From CAYXVJ01 sp050309435 (lineage in GTDB: Bacteria; Bacillota; Clostridia; Saccharofermentanales; Fastidiosipilaceae), in NCBI GenBank assembly GCA_050309435.1, contig JBNRMJ010000027.1, forward strand, positions 13,883 to 77,882: 64,000 nucleotides of DNA, in the 5' to 3' direction. The translations under genes were made by a program, and so were the position numbers. How positions within the stretch are numbered: position 1 is the first letter of the stretch; each line of letters begins with the position of its first letter. Below are positions 17,649 to 26,492 of the stretch, in pieces. Below the pieces are notes generated by a model, which was not told where the DNA came from, did not search any database, and was given only the letters and a program-made list of their open reading frames with translations.

Positions 17649-20373
17649 GACCTCCTTCCGGATTTCTTCCCGATTCTTCCGCCACAGTCGCTTCCGTACT
17701 CGTGCCGGTCGGTTCCAGACCATCGATCGAAGGCGCTCCGGCCTCCGCAGGCTTCTCGTAATCGTAGAGCTGAGCTTTGATCAGCACTTCGATGCTGTTA
17801 TGTTCCACTCTCTTACCGTCAGGCGTCAGTAAAATCAAGTTGAAATCTCCGTTGACCGGCAGATCCAGATCGACCACGTTCTTCTCTTCGGTCAGAACCT
17901 CCGAGAACCAGCGTTTACCGGCTTGATCTTCGATCATCAGGATCAAACCGCTGCCGGCGGAAGAACCCTCGGCCAGATACATCTTTCCTTGTAAATAATC
18001 GGTTTTCGCCTTAATCTGGACAATCGTTCTGCCTTTGATCGACAAGACCTTCGTGTACTCGTTGCCCCGGATGTCCTTTGCACTCTTGAGGAGAGCATCG
18101 TGACCGAAGATGGAGTTCCAGACACTGTCGTTAAGCAGTTCTTCATATATATCGATTTTGAAAGACTTGGCCAGTTTCGCATTCAGAGCTTTCGCGGCAT
18201 CTTCCTGTTCGGCCAGATATTGCGCATGAAGTTTCGTCGCGTTCGTCTCATCCCAGCTTCCGTCGTTGTAGAAATAGGCATCCAGCAACATCGAGATGTC
18301 TTCCATGCGATTGAAGCGAGTGGCGCTGCCTGTTCCCGAACCGAGGAGATCGATGGTGATATCCTTCGTAAAGTCATAAGAAAAGTCGAAGCTCGCTTCA
18401 GGATTCGAAGCATTCAGCGGTGCGGAGCGATAAATTTCTGTTCCTCCCTGCTGCACGACGATCTGCACATTGACCGCATTTCCTGCATCCATCAGGTAGA
18501 AAACACCCTGAAAACGGTTGTGCCGGTGAGGCAGCATCGTAAGTTTCATGGCCGGTGCATAGTTGCTGCTGCCAAGTCGTACGATGTCTTTATGTATGAC
18601 ACCGCTTTGATCGGATACTTCCGCGACTTTACTGATGCGAAAACCACTGGCCGTCGTATTGGTTATGAAGTTGGATAAGCGAAGTCTTGTCTTGTTGTGA
18701 TACTCGGTACGCAGATCCATCAACGTTTGATTTTCCGGTTCGAATTCCAAAGCCACGTCCATCGTGTCCCTGGCCTCGCGATATTTTCCCTGATCGGAAT
18801 ACTGTGCGGCTTTCGCCAGAAGTTCGGTGATGATGCTTTCCCGCAGTTGAATCTCCAGTTGATCCAGGCTTTCGATATCGCGCCTCAGGCTGTCAGCCAG
18901 GCTGTCTCGAAGCGATTGGTCGTTTTGATTCACGGGTACGATGTCGACCAGGTTATCGTTGATCTGATCGGAGAAGTTTAACAAACTCGCCCCGCTTTCG
19001 ATTTTCTCGATAAGCTCCCCTAAGTAGTCCCGTCCGACATCCACGATCAGGAGCGATTCATGGTAGCGCTGAGCATCGAAATAAGTCATGGCCATCGCGG
19101 AAATATCGAGTAGCAGCTTGCCTTGATCTACCGGCGGTAAGCCTTCGAGCAGATTCCGGATCTCCGCATTGTCTTTCAGAATCAAAGAGGCAGATTCCAG
19201 CACGAGGCGGGCTCTGAGGACATCGCCCGTCGCTTTATAACTCTGGGCATTGTTGACGACCGTCACGAGATAAGACGATTCGCTGCGTCGCAGTTGATCC
19301 GCCGCGGTTTGGGCCAGCGTTCCGCCCTGATCGGCTACTTCCCTTAAATAAGGAATAGCCATGGCGTTCATATCCAGATTCAGCAGCTGCTGACCGATAC
19401 GGAAATTTCGTTCCTGCATCCGGTAATTGTCGATGGCAGAAAAACTGTCGGCCAGGATTTCTGTCGCGTCAATAGAGGACATGGCGCTGTTTAGAGCCAG
19501 AGCATTAACTTCACTGCGCTTTTCTTCCGGCCATAAGGGCATAAAAAGACCAAGTGCGAAGAGCTCGTCATAAGCCGCCTCGTAAGAAGACTGACCGCTC
19601 ATATAGTCATTTACGATAGCCGCTTTCTTCTCATTTAATAATCTAGTGGCTTCATCAAGATATTTCTCATCGTCCGCATGCTCGATATAAAGCCGGTTGG
19701 CCGTCTGATAATCGAGCTTCTCGAGCGTGGACTGATAAGTAACTTCAACCGTACTGCCCTTTTTCGGCAGCAATCTCCCCGCGGCAAAGATGATCACAGT
19801 CAACAAAATAACGGCTGCCAGGGTGGCCGAAACGGCGATGATGCGCTTTCGCCCGACGGTTTCCCGACGGGTATACGGAGTCGCGAGCGGGCGTCGCCTG
19901 TGCCGGCCAAGTTCTCGCCGGATTTGAAGCCGCGCTTCCTCTTCGTCGAGGTAAAGCAGCTGCTCTTCTCGCGCCTTACGAGACTGACGTCGTGACATCT
20001 TGTCACTATTATCTTCATCAATATTAACCGGGGTAACTGTATTTTTATCTGGAGGATTACTTAAGGTTTCGTTTGAAGAAGCGACGGAGGGTTCAAGCGA
20101 CTCATCGTCCTTCGAAACAAGCGGCTGCACGGCCGTCTCCTCGCTCGAATCGGAAATATCTCCTGAAAGTTCCTCGACGACATCCGCTGTCTCTAATATA
20201 TCCTCCGAAGCCTCGCCTCTTGGCATGTCGCTGTCGACTAGTTCCTCTTCCGGCACACCGTGGTATATGGCGGCAAGCTTGCCGAATATACCGGAGATCT
20301 TCTCGGCAGGCATGGATGCTTCTGCATCAGGCGCGCTGTTCAGGAGGTCTTTCTTATTATCTATATCTTTCAT
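17638..20373 (-). CDS. Uncharacterised single-pass membrane protein with TPR-like extracellular region
   Basis: 911 residues, no family recognised. Residues 1-125 are acidic and low-complexity; 126-175 are strongly basic; one membrane segment lies at about 177-199 (RIIAVSATLAAVILLTVII). The remaining 700 residues should be outside the cell. Much of that is helical with TPR-like units (for example YREARDTMDVALEFEPENQ near 530), then beta-rich stretches (about 580-900) and an acidic/Gly end. The ATG is 7 bases after the DUF1934 stop with no clear ribosome site, suggesting coupling. It overlaps the following lipoprotein gene by 11 bases. The pair looks like a surface complex. This layout resembles membrane-tethered TPR proteins but no function can be claimed. 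Confidence 0.75.
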   Translation of the reverse strand: MKDIDNKKDLLNSAPDAEASMPAEKISGIFGKLAAIYHGVPEEELVDSDMPRGEASEDILETADVVEELSGDISDSSEETAVQPLVSKDDESLEPSVASSNETLSNPPDKNTVTPVNIDEDNSDKMSRRQSRKAREEQLLYLDEEEARLQIRRELGRHRRRPLATPYTRRETVGRKRIIAVSATLAAVILLTVIIFAAGRLLPKKGSTVEVTYQSTLEKLDYQTANRLYIEHADDEKYLDEATRLLNEKKAAIVNDYMSGQSSYEAAYDELFALGLFMPLWPEEKRSEVNALALNSAMSSIDATEILADSFSAIDNYRMQERNFRIGQQLLNLDMNAMAIPYLREVADQGGTLAQTAADQLRRSESSYLVTVVNNAQSYKATGDVLRARLVLESASLILKDNAEIRNLLEGLPPVDQGKLLLDISAMAMTYFDAQRYHESLLIVDVGRDYLGELIEKIESGASLLNFSDQINDNLVDIVPVNQNDQSLRDSLADSLRRDIESLDQLEIQLRESIITELLAKAAQYSDQGKYREARDTMDVALEFEPENQTLMDLRTEYHNKTRLRLSNFITNTTASGFRISKVAEVSDQSGVIHKDIVRLGSSNYAPAMKLTMLPHRHNRFQGVFYLMDAGNAVNVQIVVQQGGTEIYRSAPLNASNPEASFDFSYDFTKDITIDLLGSGTGSATRFNRMEDISMLLDAYFYNDGSWDETNATKLHAQYLAEQEDAAKALNAKLAKSFKIDIYEELLNDSVWNSIFGHDALLKSAKDIRGNEYTKVLSIKGRTIVQIKAKTDYLQGKMYLAEGSSAGSGLILMIEDQAGKRWFSEVLTEEKNVVDLDLPVNGDFNLILLTPDGKRVEHNSIEVLIKAQLYDYEKPAEAGAPSIDGLEPTGTSTEATVAEESGRNPEGGRGN

Positions 20374-20380
20374 GTTAAAC

Positions 20381-20908
20381 TCAAACGAAGCGATAGGATA
20401 TGTTTAGTCTAGTATTCAAAGCAGGAGCATTCGGAGAATCCATCGCATATTGAATATGCACTTCCCCTCCGTTTACATGCTTCGACACATCCACACCGCT
20501 TGTAAATACACCCATACTCATGACACCTTCGGGTGTCGACAAGTTGGATACGTGGCGTCTGCCGGGCGAAAAAATCATTTTCATATGCTGATCGCCGTTC
20601 CAAAGTAAAACTACGCTGTCTTTCTTGAGTGTCAAAGTGGCAAAGGTCTTGCCAAAGCCGTTTCGTTCGCTCTGTCTGTAAGCAATAACCGTTTCTTCCT
20701 CTTTATTGTACAAGCGACCTTCCGTCGTATACTTGGTTACCAAAGGCTCGTCGTCAAACTGCCATTGGCTGCCGACAATCGTCAGAAGAACCGGGCGGCC
20801 CTTCGACTCAGTCGATTTTGTCATTTTTTTCGGTTTCAAGACAGGCATGCCGGCCGTGTAATTCAGTTCGGCTTCCTCTCCGTTTCCGGTAAATTTCATA
20901 TCATTCAT
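20381..20908 (-). CDS. DUF1934 family protein (YwiB-like beta-barrel)
   Basis: 175-residue protein of the DUF1934 family, small calycin-like beta-barrels found in Firmicutes with no known role. It shows VLLTIVGSQWQ, LTLKKDSVVLLWNG and the ending LNISYRFV, which fit that family. The ATG at 20908 is chosen because GGAG lies 8 bases upstream; an in-frame GTG at 20941 has only a GGCGGGG run ahead of it. It lies between ddl and the 911-residue membrane protein in a close-packed minus-strand series. Confidence 0.78.
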   Translation of the reverse strand: MNDMKFTGNGEEAELNYTAGMPVLKPKKMTKSTESKGRPVLLTIVGSQWQFDDEPLVTKYTTEGRLYNKEEETVIAYRQSERNGFGKTFATLTLKKDSVVLLWNGDQHMKMIFSPGRRHVSNLSTPEGVMSMGVFTSGVDVSKHVNGGEVHIQYAMDSPNAPALNTRLNISYRFV

Positions 20909-20958
20909 ATAATTCTCCACTGCGTCGGGTATCTTTCGCACCCCCGCCGCAATTCGGT

Positions 20959-22062
20959 CTATACGTCTTCGCGACGCGCTTTAGCTTCTTTCTCTTCAAT
21001 AGCCAAATTGCAAAGCGTTGTGACCAGTTCGTCCAGTTCGATACCGTTGGCTTCAAATGCCTTCGGATACAGGCTGATGGAAGTGAAGCCGGGTAAATTG
21101 TTCACTTCATTCAGATAGAGGGCACCGTTTCTCTTATCCAAAAAGAAGTCTACTCTGGCCAGGCCCTTAACGCCAAGTGTCACAAAGGCCTTGACCGCCA
21201 GGCGGCGAATCTCTTCTTCCAAAGCCGGATCGATGTCCGCCGGAATTCTGGCTTCCGAATCCGTATCCGAGAAGTACTTGGTCTGATAGTCGTAATACTC
21301 CACATCATCGGAAACAATGATTTCTCCGACCCTCGAGGCAACGGGCTGCATGTTACCCAGAACTGCGCACTCCAGTTCTCGGGCATCCAGGTACTCTTCT
21401 ATTATAACGGTTCTGTCAAATTCCGAGACCTCGCGCAGCGCTTCGGCCAGTTCCTCGCGGTTTTTCGCGCCCATGGTACCTACCGAAGAGCCTCCGTTGG
21501 ACGGTTTCAGGAACACGGGATAAAGGATTTCAGCCTCGATTCGCTCGATCTCCGCAGACAGATTTTTAAGAATATCGTATCGCTGAGAAATTGTAAAGTT
21601 ACATTGTTTAATACCAGCCGCCAAGAGGAGCTGTTTACCGGCCGCCTTGTCCATGCAAACCGCCGAGGCCAGAACCGATGCACCCACATAGGGAATACCG
21701 CTCATCTCGAGCAGGCCCTGGAGAACGCCGTCTTCGCAGTTGATGCCGTGTACGGCCGGGAAGATAACATCGGGCACGACGCCTGCCGCATTGACAATAA
21801 AATCCCGGGGTGAAAGCGAGCCGGCATAGGAAACGCGACGGTCCGCCATGGTCCGGCGCGCGATTCGTTCCCAGTCGGGATCCAGGATATCCTTATCGTC
21901 TGCCAGGAATCTGAGCCATTCGCCTTTCTTCGTGATGCCGACTTTCGTGACATCATAGCCCGCGGCGCGAAGACCGCCGATAATGTTAAATGCGGAGCGA
22001 CACGAAACAAGATGCTCCGTCGACACTCCGCCAAAAAGCACCAAAATATTCATACGTTTCAT
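20959..22062 (-). CDS. ddl: D-alanine--D-alanine ligase
   Basis: ATP-grasp enzyme that makes the D-Ala-D-Ala dipeptide for the peptidoglycan stem. The 367-residue protein begins MKRMNILVLFGGVSTEH and has VFPAVHG, the KPSNGGSSVGT ATP loop, ARVDFFLD and NEVNNLPGFT, all Ddl markers. The ATG at 22062 follows AGGAGAAAACT. The residue after the first serine pair and the YPKAF ending match ordinary D-Ala ligases rather than D-Ala-D-Lac enzymes, although that cannot be decided firmly by eye. Confidence 0.95.
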   Translation of the reverse strand: MKRMNILVLFGGVSTEHLVSCRSAFNIIGGLRAAGYDVTKVGITKKGEWLRFLADDKDILDPDWERIARRTMADRRVSYAGSLSPRDFIVNAAGVVPDVIFPAVHGINCEDGVLQGLLEMSGIPYVGASVLASAVCMDKAAGKQLLLAAGIKQCNFTISQRYDILKNLSAEIERIEAEILYPVFLKPSNGGSSVGTMGAKNREELAEALREVSEFDRTVIIEEYLDARELECAVLGNMQPVASRVGEIIVSDDVEYYDYQTKYFSDTDSEARIPADIDPALEEEIRRLAVKAFVTLGVKGLARVDFFLDKRNGALYLNEVNNLPGFTSISLYPKAFEANGIELDELVTTLCNLAIEEKEAKARREDV

Positions 22063-22090
22063 AGTTTTCTCCTGCACACTTCCGGCCGGA

Positions 22091-22570
22091 TTACTTTAGT
22101 TCCTTTATATTTTTTTGTAATTGCAAAAGCATGTCCGTTAACTGCTCTTCAAGATCGCTTAATCTGCTGGCGGCATATTCGATGGCGCCGCTGCGAATCT
22201 GCTTGGCGGATTTATTGGCGGCTTCGAGTGTCTGCGCGGCCAGCTGACGGGCCTGCATCGTAACTTCATGTTCGTCGATCATGGTGGCGACGCGCTTTTC
22301 CGCCTGACGAACGATGTTGTCCGCATCGCGTCTGGCTTCCGCCACGACCTGGCGGTTCTGGTCGAGCAGCCACTTGGCCTGCTTGATTTCCACCGGCAGA
22401 TTATCGCGAAGCATCCCGATTAAGATCAGCATCTCCTCTTTATCAACCATGCAGTTTGACGTGAACGGCACGCTCTTGGCATTCAGGATATTCGCCTCGA
22501 GCCGCTCGATCAACTCGTAGAGATCATTCTCGCTGATTTCAGGTGTTTCGTTTCGATCGTTATATGACAC
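22091..22570 (-). CDS. Coiled-coil protein of unknown function encoded next to coaD
   Basis: 159 residues, mostly a single long helix with heptad-like spacing (residues 55-155) rich in Ala, Glu, Gln and Arg, as in F-type ATPase b-subunit stalks or DivIVA-like coiled coils. No membrane segment. It starts with GTG immediately after the coaD stop (TAA-GTG) with GGGAGGA 8 bases upstream. Similar coiled-coil genes follow coaD in other Clostridia; the function is unknown. It is not the ATP synthase b subunit: the membrane anchor is missing and no atp genes are near. Confidence 0.75.
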   Translation of the reverse strand: MSYNDRNETPEISENDLYELIERLEANILNAKSVPFTSNCMVDKEEMLILIGMLRDNLPVEIKQAKWLLDQNRQVVAEARRDADNIVRQAEKRVATMIDEHEVTMQARQLAAQTLEAANKSAKQIRSGAIEYAASRLSDLEEQLTDMLLQLQKNIKELK

Positions 22571-23065
22571 TTAAGATTCCTCCCGCTTATTTCGCAATTT
22601 CTGACTGACAAACTCCAGGATACCGGCCGGCACCATTCTGCTGATGTCCCCGCCAAAGGATGCTACTTCGCGGACGATACTCGAACTGGTAAAGGCTAAG
22701 TCAAAGCTGGACGGCAGTAAAATCGATTCGTAATCCTCGTATAAAAGTTTATTGGCGGTAGCCATTTCAAGCTCATAACGGAAATCCGACTCGCTGCGCA
22801 GTCCGCGCACAACGGCCACTGCTTGTTTGGCCTGAACATAATCGACCAGCAGGCCGTCGAAGGACTCGATGACGACATTGGGAATATCTTTCAGGCAATC
22901 TTCGGCCATCTTGATACGTTCTTCCATGCTGAAATATGTTCGCTTCTGGAGATTGGGCAAAATAGCCACATACAGGGTAGAGCATAGTTTCGCCGCTCTT
23001 TTGGCTATGTCCAGATGGCCGTTTGTAAACGGGTCAAACGTGCCCGGATAAATCATCACGCTCAT
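22571..23065 (-). CDS. coaD: Phosphopantetheine adenylyltransferase
   Basis: Transfers AMP from ATP to 4'-phosphopantetheine, giving dephospho-CoA, in coenzyme A synthesis. 164 residues, with the nucleotidyltransferase motif PGTFDPFTNGHLDI (T/HxGH) at the start, VVRGLRSESDF and the ISSS-like SSIVREVASFGGD near the end. GGAGGAAGAGT precedes the ATG, which lies inside the last 32 bases of rsmD; this rsmD-coaD order is conserved in Firmicutes. Confidence 0.97.
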   Translation of the reverse strand: MSVMIYPGTFDPFTNGHLDIAKRAAKLCSTLYVAILPNLQKRTYFSMEERIKMAEDCLKDIPNVVIESFDGLLVDYVQAKQAVAVVRGLRSESDFRYELEMATANKLLYEDYESILLPSSFDLAFTSSSIVREVASFGGDISRMVPAGILEFVSQKLRNKREES

Positions 23066-23642
23066 ACTCTTCCTCCCCCTCGCAAGCTAGATAAAATGAT
23101 ACCATTGCGGTACCGTACTTACAACGTTTGATAAGTTTCAAATCTCTTACATTTTCGCTCTTTTTACCTGCCGAAGCATGTTCCAGAACCACCAGTGCAC
23201 CGTCGTTCAGGAGCCTTGCCAAGCCGTTTTCGCAGAGCCTTTCGAAGTCCGTTTCGGCGTCTTCGTACGGAGGGTCGATCAGAATCAAGTCGAAACGAAG
23301 TCCTTCTTCCAGGAAAGTCTTAAGCGCTTGTTTCGTATCCATGGCCAGAACCGTCGCACGTTCGCTAAACTTTGTCTTCGTCAGATTCTGTTTGATAATC
23401 GCACGGGCATTCTTGTTCTTCTCCACAAAAACCGCAGATGATGCGCCGCGGCTGATGGCTTCGATACCAAGCTGTCCGCTGCCCGCATACAAGTCTGCCA
23501 CGACTGCGCCTTGAAGCGAAATTCTCGCCGTAATAGCGCTGAACATGGCTTCTTTCGTACGATCCAATGTCGGTCTGGTTTTCTGCCCGGACGGAGCGAC
23601 CAGAGGGATTCCTCCGGCCTCGCCCGCAACTACTCTAGGCAT
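23034..23642 (-). CDS. rsmD: 16S rRNA (guanine(966)-N2)-methyltransferase
   Basis: S-adenosylmethionine-dependent methylase of G966 in 16S rRNA. 202 residues; N-terminal RVVAGEAGG and TRPTLDRTKEAMFS, the SAM-site VADLYAGSGQLGIEAISRG, and the catalytic DPPY in LILIDPPYED. AAAGGAGG precedes the ATG; it begins 12 bases after recG ends and overlaps coaD. Confidence 0.94.
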   Translation of the reverse strand: MPRVVAGEAGGIPLVAPSGQKTRPTLDRTKEAMFSAITARISLQGAVVADLYAGSGQLGIEAISRGASSAVFVEKNKNARAIIKQNLTKTKFSERATVLAMDTKQALKTFLEEGLRFDLILIDPPYEDAETDFERLCENGLARLLNDGALVVLEHASAGKKSENVRDLKLIKRCKYGTAMVSFYLACEGEEEYERDDLSGHV

Positions 23643-23654
23643 GACATGCCTCCT

Positions 23655-25757
23655 TTATATACCCAATTGAGCCATCGGCAATCCGAAAGCCCTGATTAAA
23701 GCGGGACGTATCCGCCTGTTTTCCGCTTCTTCGAGTTTCGGATCCTCGCCGAGCAGTGAAGTGACGGCTTCGGCGGTTTCACGAAGCAGATCGCCCTCTT
23801 CATAGAGATTGGCCACGCGAAATGCCGGTATGCCGTGTTGTCTTGTCCCGAAGAAATCGCCGGGACCGCGAAGCTCCAAATCCTTCTCGGCAATTTGAAA
23901 ACCGCTCTGCATATGGCAAAGAGCACGCAGACGTTCTCTGGCCAGACCTTCTCCTACGTCGCTCAGCAATATGCATATAGACTGCAGGCTGCCTCTGCCG
24001 ATGCGGCCTCTGAGCTGGTGAAGCTCGGCCAGTCCGAAACGCTCCGCGTTCAAGATCACCATGATCGTGGCATTCGGATTATCCACGCCGACCTCCACGA
24101 CAGTTGTGGCCACCAGCGTTCCTGCTTTCTTCTCCATGAAAGCTTGCATCGAGGCCTGCTTTTCTTTTTCCTTCATCTGGCCGTGAAGCAAACCGACTCC
24201 GAATTCGGCCAGCGGACTATCTGCCAGTTCGGCATAGACTTCTTCTGCCGAACGCAAGTCTCCAGCTTCCTCGCTTTCTTTTACCAGCGGACAGATGACA
24301 TAAGCCTGTTCGCCTTCTTTCAGACGTTTGGCGATTAGGGCCAGAACCCGGCTGTAATCCTGACTCGTGGCCGTATAGGTAAGGATCTCTTTACGTCCTG
24401 CCGGCATTTCATCAATGTTCGAAATGTCCAAATCTCCGTATAGAATCAGTCCCAGTGTTCTCGGAATCGGAGTCGCCGACATAACCATGACATGCGGTGC
24501 CAGACTCTCGTCTCTGGCCAGTTTTATCCTTTGACGAACACCGAAACGATGTTGTTCGTCGGTCACGGCCAGAGCCAGTCGGGAAAACACGACCCGGTCT
24601 TCCAGGACCGCATGCGTTCCGACCAAAACGTCGATCTCCCCGCTACTGACGGCCGAGAGAAGAATCCGGCGTTCGGCCGCCGGTGTCTGTCCTGTCAGGA
24701 GTGCGATTCTTATATTGCTGCCGGCCAGAAGCTTGCTCAGAGTCTTCCAGTGCTGGGTCGCCAGAATCGATGTCGGCGCCATCATCACGGATTGATATCC
24801 AGCGGCGGCGACATGTGCCATGGCGATGGCCGCGACCACTGTTTTACCCGATCCGACGTCGCCCTGCACCAGGCGGCTCATCGGGCGTTCTTTCAACATA
24901 TCCCGGCGAAGATCGTCGATCACTCTTCTCTGGGCCGAGGTTAGTTCGAAGGGTAAGGAGGAGATAGCCTCATGCACCTTCTTCTCTCCTGCCTGATCGA
25001 GGATCAGCGAGACGGCTTTCTCGTCTCGTTCGTGATGTCTTCGGATCAGGCGAAGGCCGATTTGAGTCATAAAAAGCTCTTCGAAAGCAAGTCTTCGGCG
25101 CGCTATCTGATAGGCTGTCTCGTCTGCCGGTTCGTGAATCATGCGATATGCATAGATGATATCGCAGAGCCGGTGACGACGCCTGATGGAAACGGGAATC
25201 GCTTCCGGGAGTAGATCGGCATATTTCTTCAGCGCCGTTTGAACGAGTTTTCTCACCACGCCCTGCGTAAGTCCCGCCGTCAGCGGATAAACCGGGTGCA
25301 AATAGGCAATCTCCGAAGCATCTTCTTCTCCGTCGATTTCCTCGATCACCGGATTGACCACCTCGAAATTTTGACCCTGGCGTTTGATCTTCCCGCGAAA
25401 GATAGCCTCTTTACCCTTAATCAGACGATCCTGAAGATAAGGCTGATTGAACCAGATGGCCGAAATCGCCGCCGTATCATCGCGAAGAACTGTCCGTAAG
25501 GTGCTTCGTTTTCCCTGCCTGCGAAGTGCAGGCGTTCTAGCGATTTCCGCCCGAAAAACTTCTTCCTGACCATCGATCAGATCATCGAGTTGCTTTAAAT
25601 GAGTCCAGTCCTCGTAGCGACGCGGGTAGAGCATCAGGAGATCCAGTACGGTTTCGACGCCCAGTTTGGCCAGAAGAGCGGCGCGCCTGGCCGACACACC
25701 GTCGAGAACGGTGACCGGTTCGAGAAACGCTTGATATTCGGCCTCGTAGTCTATCAT
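23655..25757 (-). CDS. recG: ATP-dependent DNA helicase RecG
   Basis: Branch-migrating helicase acting on stalled forks and recombination intermediates. 700 residues: an N-terminal wedge (OB-fold) domain, then helicase motifs QGDVGSGKTVVA (Walker A), TDEQHRFGV (DEQH box), MSATPIPRTL, and late motifs QLRGRIGRG and RGPGDFFGTRQHG. Length fits (about 680-700). Its ATG overlaps the nth stop as ATGA, so nth and recG are coupled. Confidence 0.97.
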   Translation of the reverse strand: MIDYEAEYQAFLEPVTVLDGVSARRAALLAKLGVETVLDLLMLYPRRYEDWTHLKQLDDLIDGQEEVFRAEIARTPALRRQGKRSTLRTVLRDDTAAISAIWFNQPYLQDRLIKGKEAIFRGKIKRQGQNFEVVNPVIEEIDGEEDASEIAYLHPVYPLTAGLTQGVVRKLVQTALKKYADLLPEAIPVSIRRRHRLCDIIYAYRMIHEPADETAYQIARRRLAFEELFMTQIGLRLIRRHHERDEKAVSLILDQAGEKKVHEAISSLPFELTSAQRRVIDDLRRDMLKERPMSRLVQGDVGSGKTVVAAIAMAHVAAAGYQSVMMAPTSILATQHWKTLSKLLAGSNIRIALLTGQTPAAERRILLSAVSSGEIDVLVGTHAVLEDRVVFSRLALAVTDEQHRFGVRQRIKLARDESLAPHVMVMSATPIPRTLGLILYGDLDISNIDEMPAGRKEILTYTATSQDYSRVLALIAKRLKEGEQAYVICPLVKESEEAGDLRSAEEVYAELADSPLAEFGVGLLHGQMKEKEKQASMQAFMEKKAGTLVATTVVEVGVDNPNATIMVILNAERFGLAELHQLRGRIGRGSLQSICILLSDVGEGLARERLRALCHMQSGFQIAEKDLELRGPGDFFGTRQHGIPAFRVANLYEEGDLLRETAEAVTSLLGEDPKLEEAENRRIRPALIRAFGLPMAQLGI

Positions 25758-26422
25758 CTTCCTTCAACCTCAAGATCGGATATTTCCAGGCTTGATCCAT
25801 ATTCGCACAGTTCTCTAACCGGACAGCGGCCGCATTGAGGACGTCGGGCGATACAGATATCCCGGCCAAGGGTAACCATCAGATGACCCCAGTTCGTCCA
25901 GTGTTCTTCCGGCAGCACGGCCATCAAGTCCTTTTCGATACGGGGCGGCTTACTGGATGACGTAAGTCCCATCAAGTTGGAAATGCGTGCGCAGTGCGTA
26001 TCGACAACAACAGCTTGTCTGCCGAAGGAATCGCCGAGAATGAGATTGGCGATTTTCCGGCCAACGCCCGGAATGGCCAGAAGCTCTTTTTCGCTGTCAG
26101 GCACGATACTGTTATGCTTCTCGTAGAGATGAACGGCGGCCGCCTGAATACTCTTTGCTTTATTGCGAAACAAACCGCAGCTCTTAATATACGGTTCGAT
26201 TTCTTCTGCTGTGGCGACGGCGAAATCGGCGATGGTCGGATAACGTTCGAAGAGAGCGGGTGTCACCATATTCACTCTGGCATCCGTGCATTGAGCGGCT
26301 AAAATCGCACCAACCAGCAGACGCCAGGGATTATCGGCATAGTTCAAGGTCGTATCGGTATCGCTGTAGTAATCGTTCAATCGCGAGATAATACCCCGAG
26401 CCCGGGTCTTCTTGTCAATCAT
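25754..26422 (-). CDS. nth: Endonuclease III
   Basis: DNA glycosylase/AP lyase that removes oxidised pyrimidines. 222 residues with the helix-hairpin-helix PGVGRKIANLILG (catalytic Lys123), catalytic Asp141 in VVDTHCARI, and the four-cysteine [4Fe-4S] loop at Cys190, 197, 200 and 206 in 6-2-5 spacing. The ATG at 26422 follows GAAGGAGAG; although the frame is open to 26668, the extra residues overlap the histidine kinase gene and do not resemble Nth. A terminator stands just upstream, leaving little room for a promoter. Confidence 0.96.
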   Translation of the reverse strand: MIDKKTRARGIISRLNDYYSDTDTTLNYADNPWRLLVGAILAAQCTDARVNMVTPALFERYPTIADFAVATAEEIEPYIKSCGLFRNKAKSIQAAAVHLYEKHNSIVPDSEKELLAIPGVGRKIANLILGDSFGRQAVVVDTHCARISNLMGLTSSSKPPRIEKDLMAVLPEEHWTNWGHLMVTLGRDICIARRPQCGRCPVRELCEYGSSLEISDLEVEGR

Positions 26423-26447
26423 AAAACTCTCCTTCGTCTTCTCGGCA

Positions 26448-26478
26448 GTAAAAAACAAGCATGAGGAATTGCTTGTTT
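26448..26478 (-). terminator. Terminator after the histidine kinase
   Basis: Minus-strand AAACAAGCA pairs perfectly with TGCTTGTTT, and the downstream arm runs into TTTTTTAC. It lies between the kinase stop and the nth start. Confidence 0.8.
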
Positions 26479-26492
26479 GGCTAAGCAGCGCT

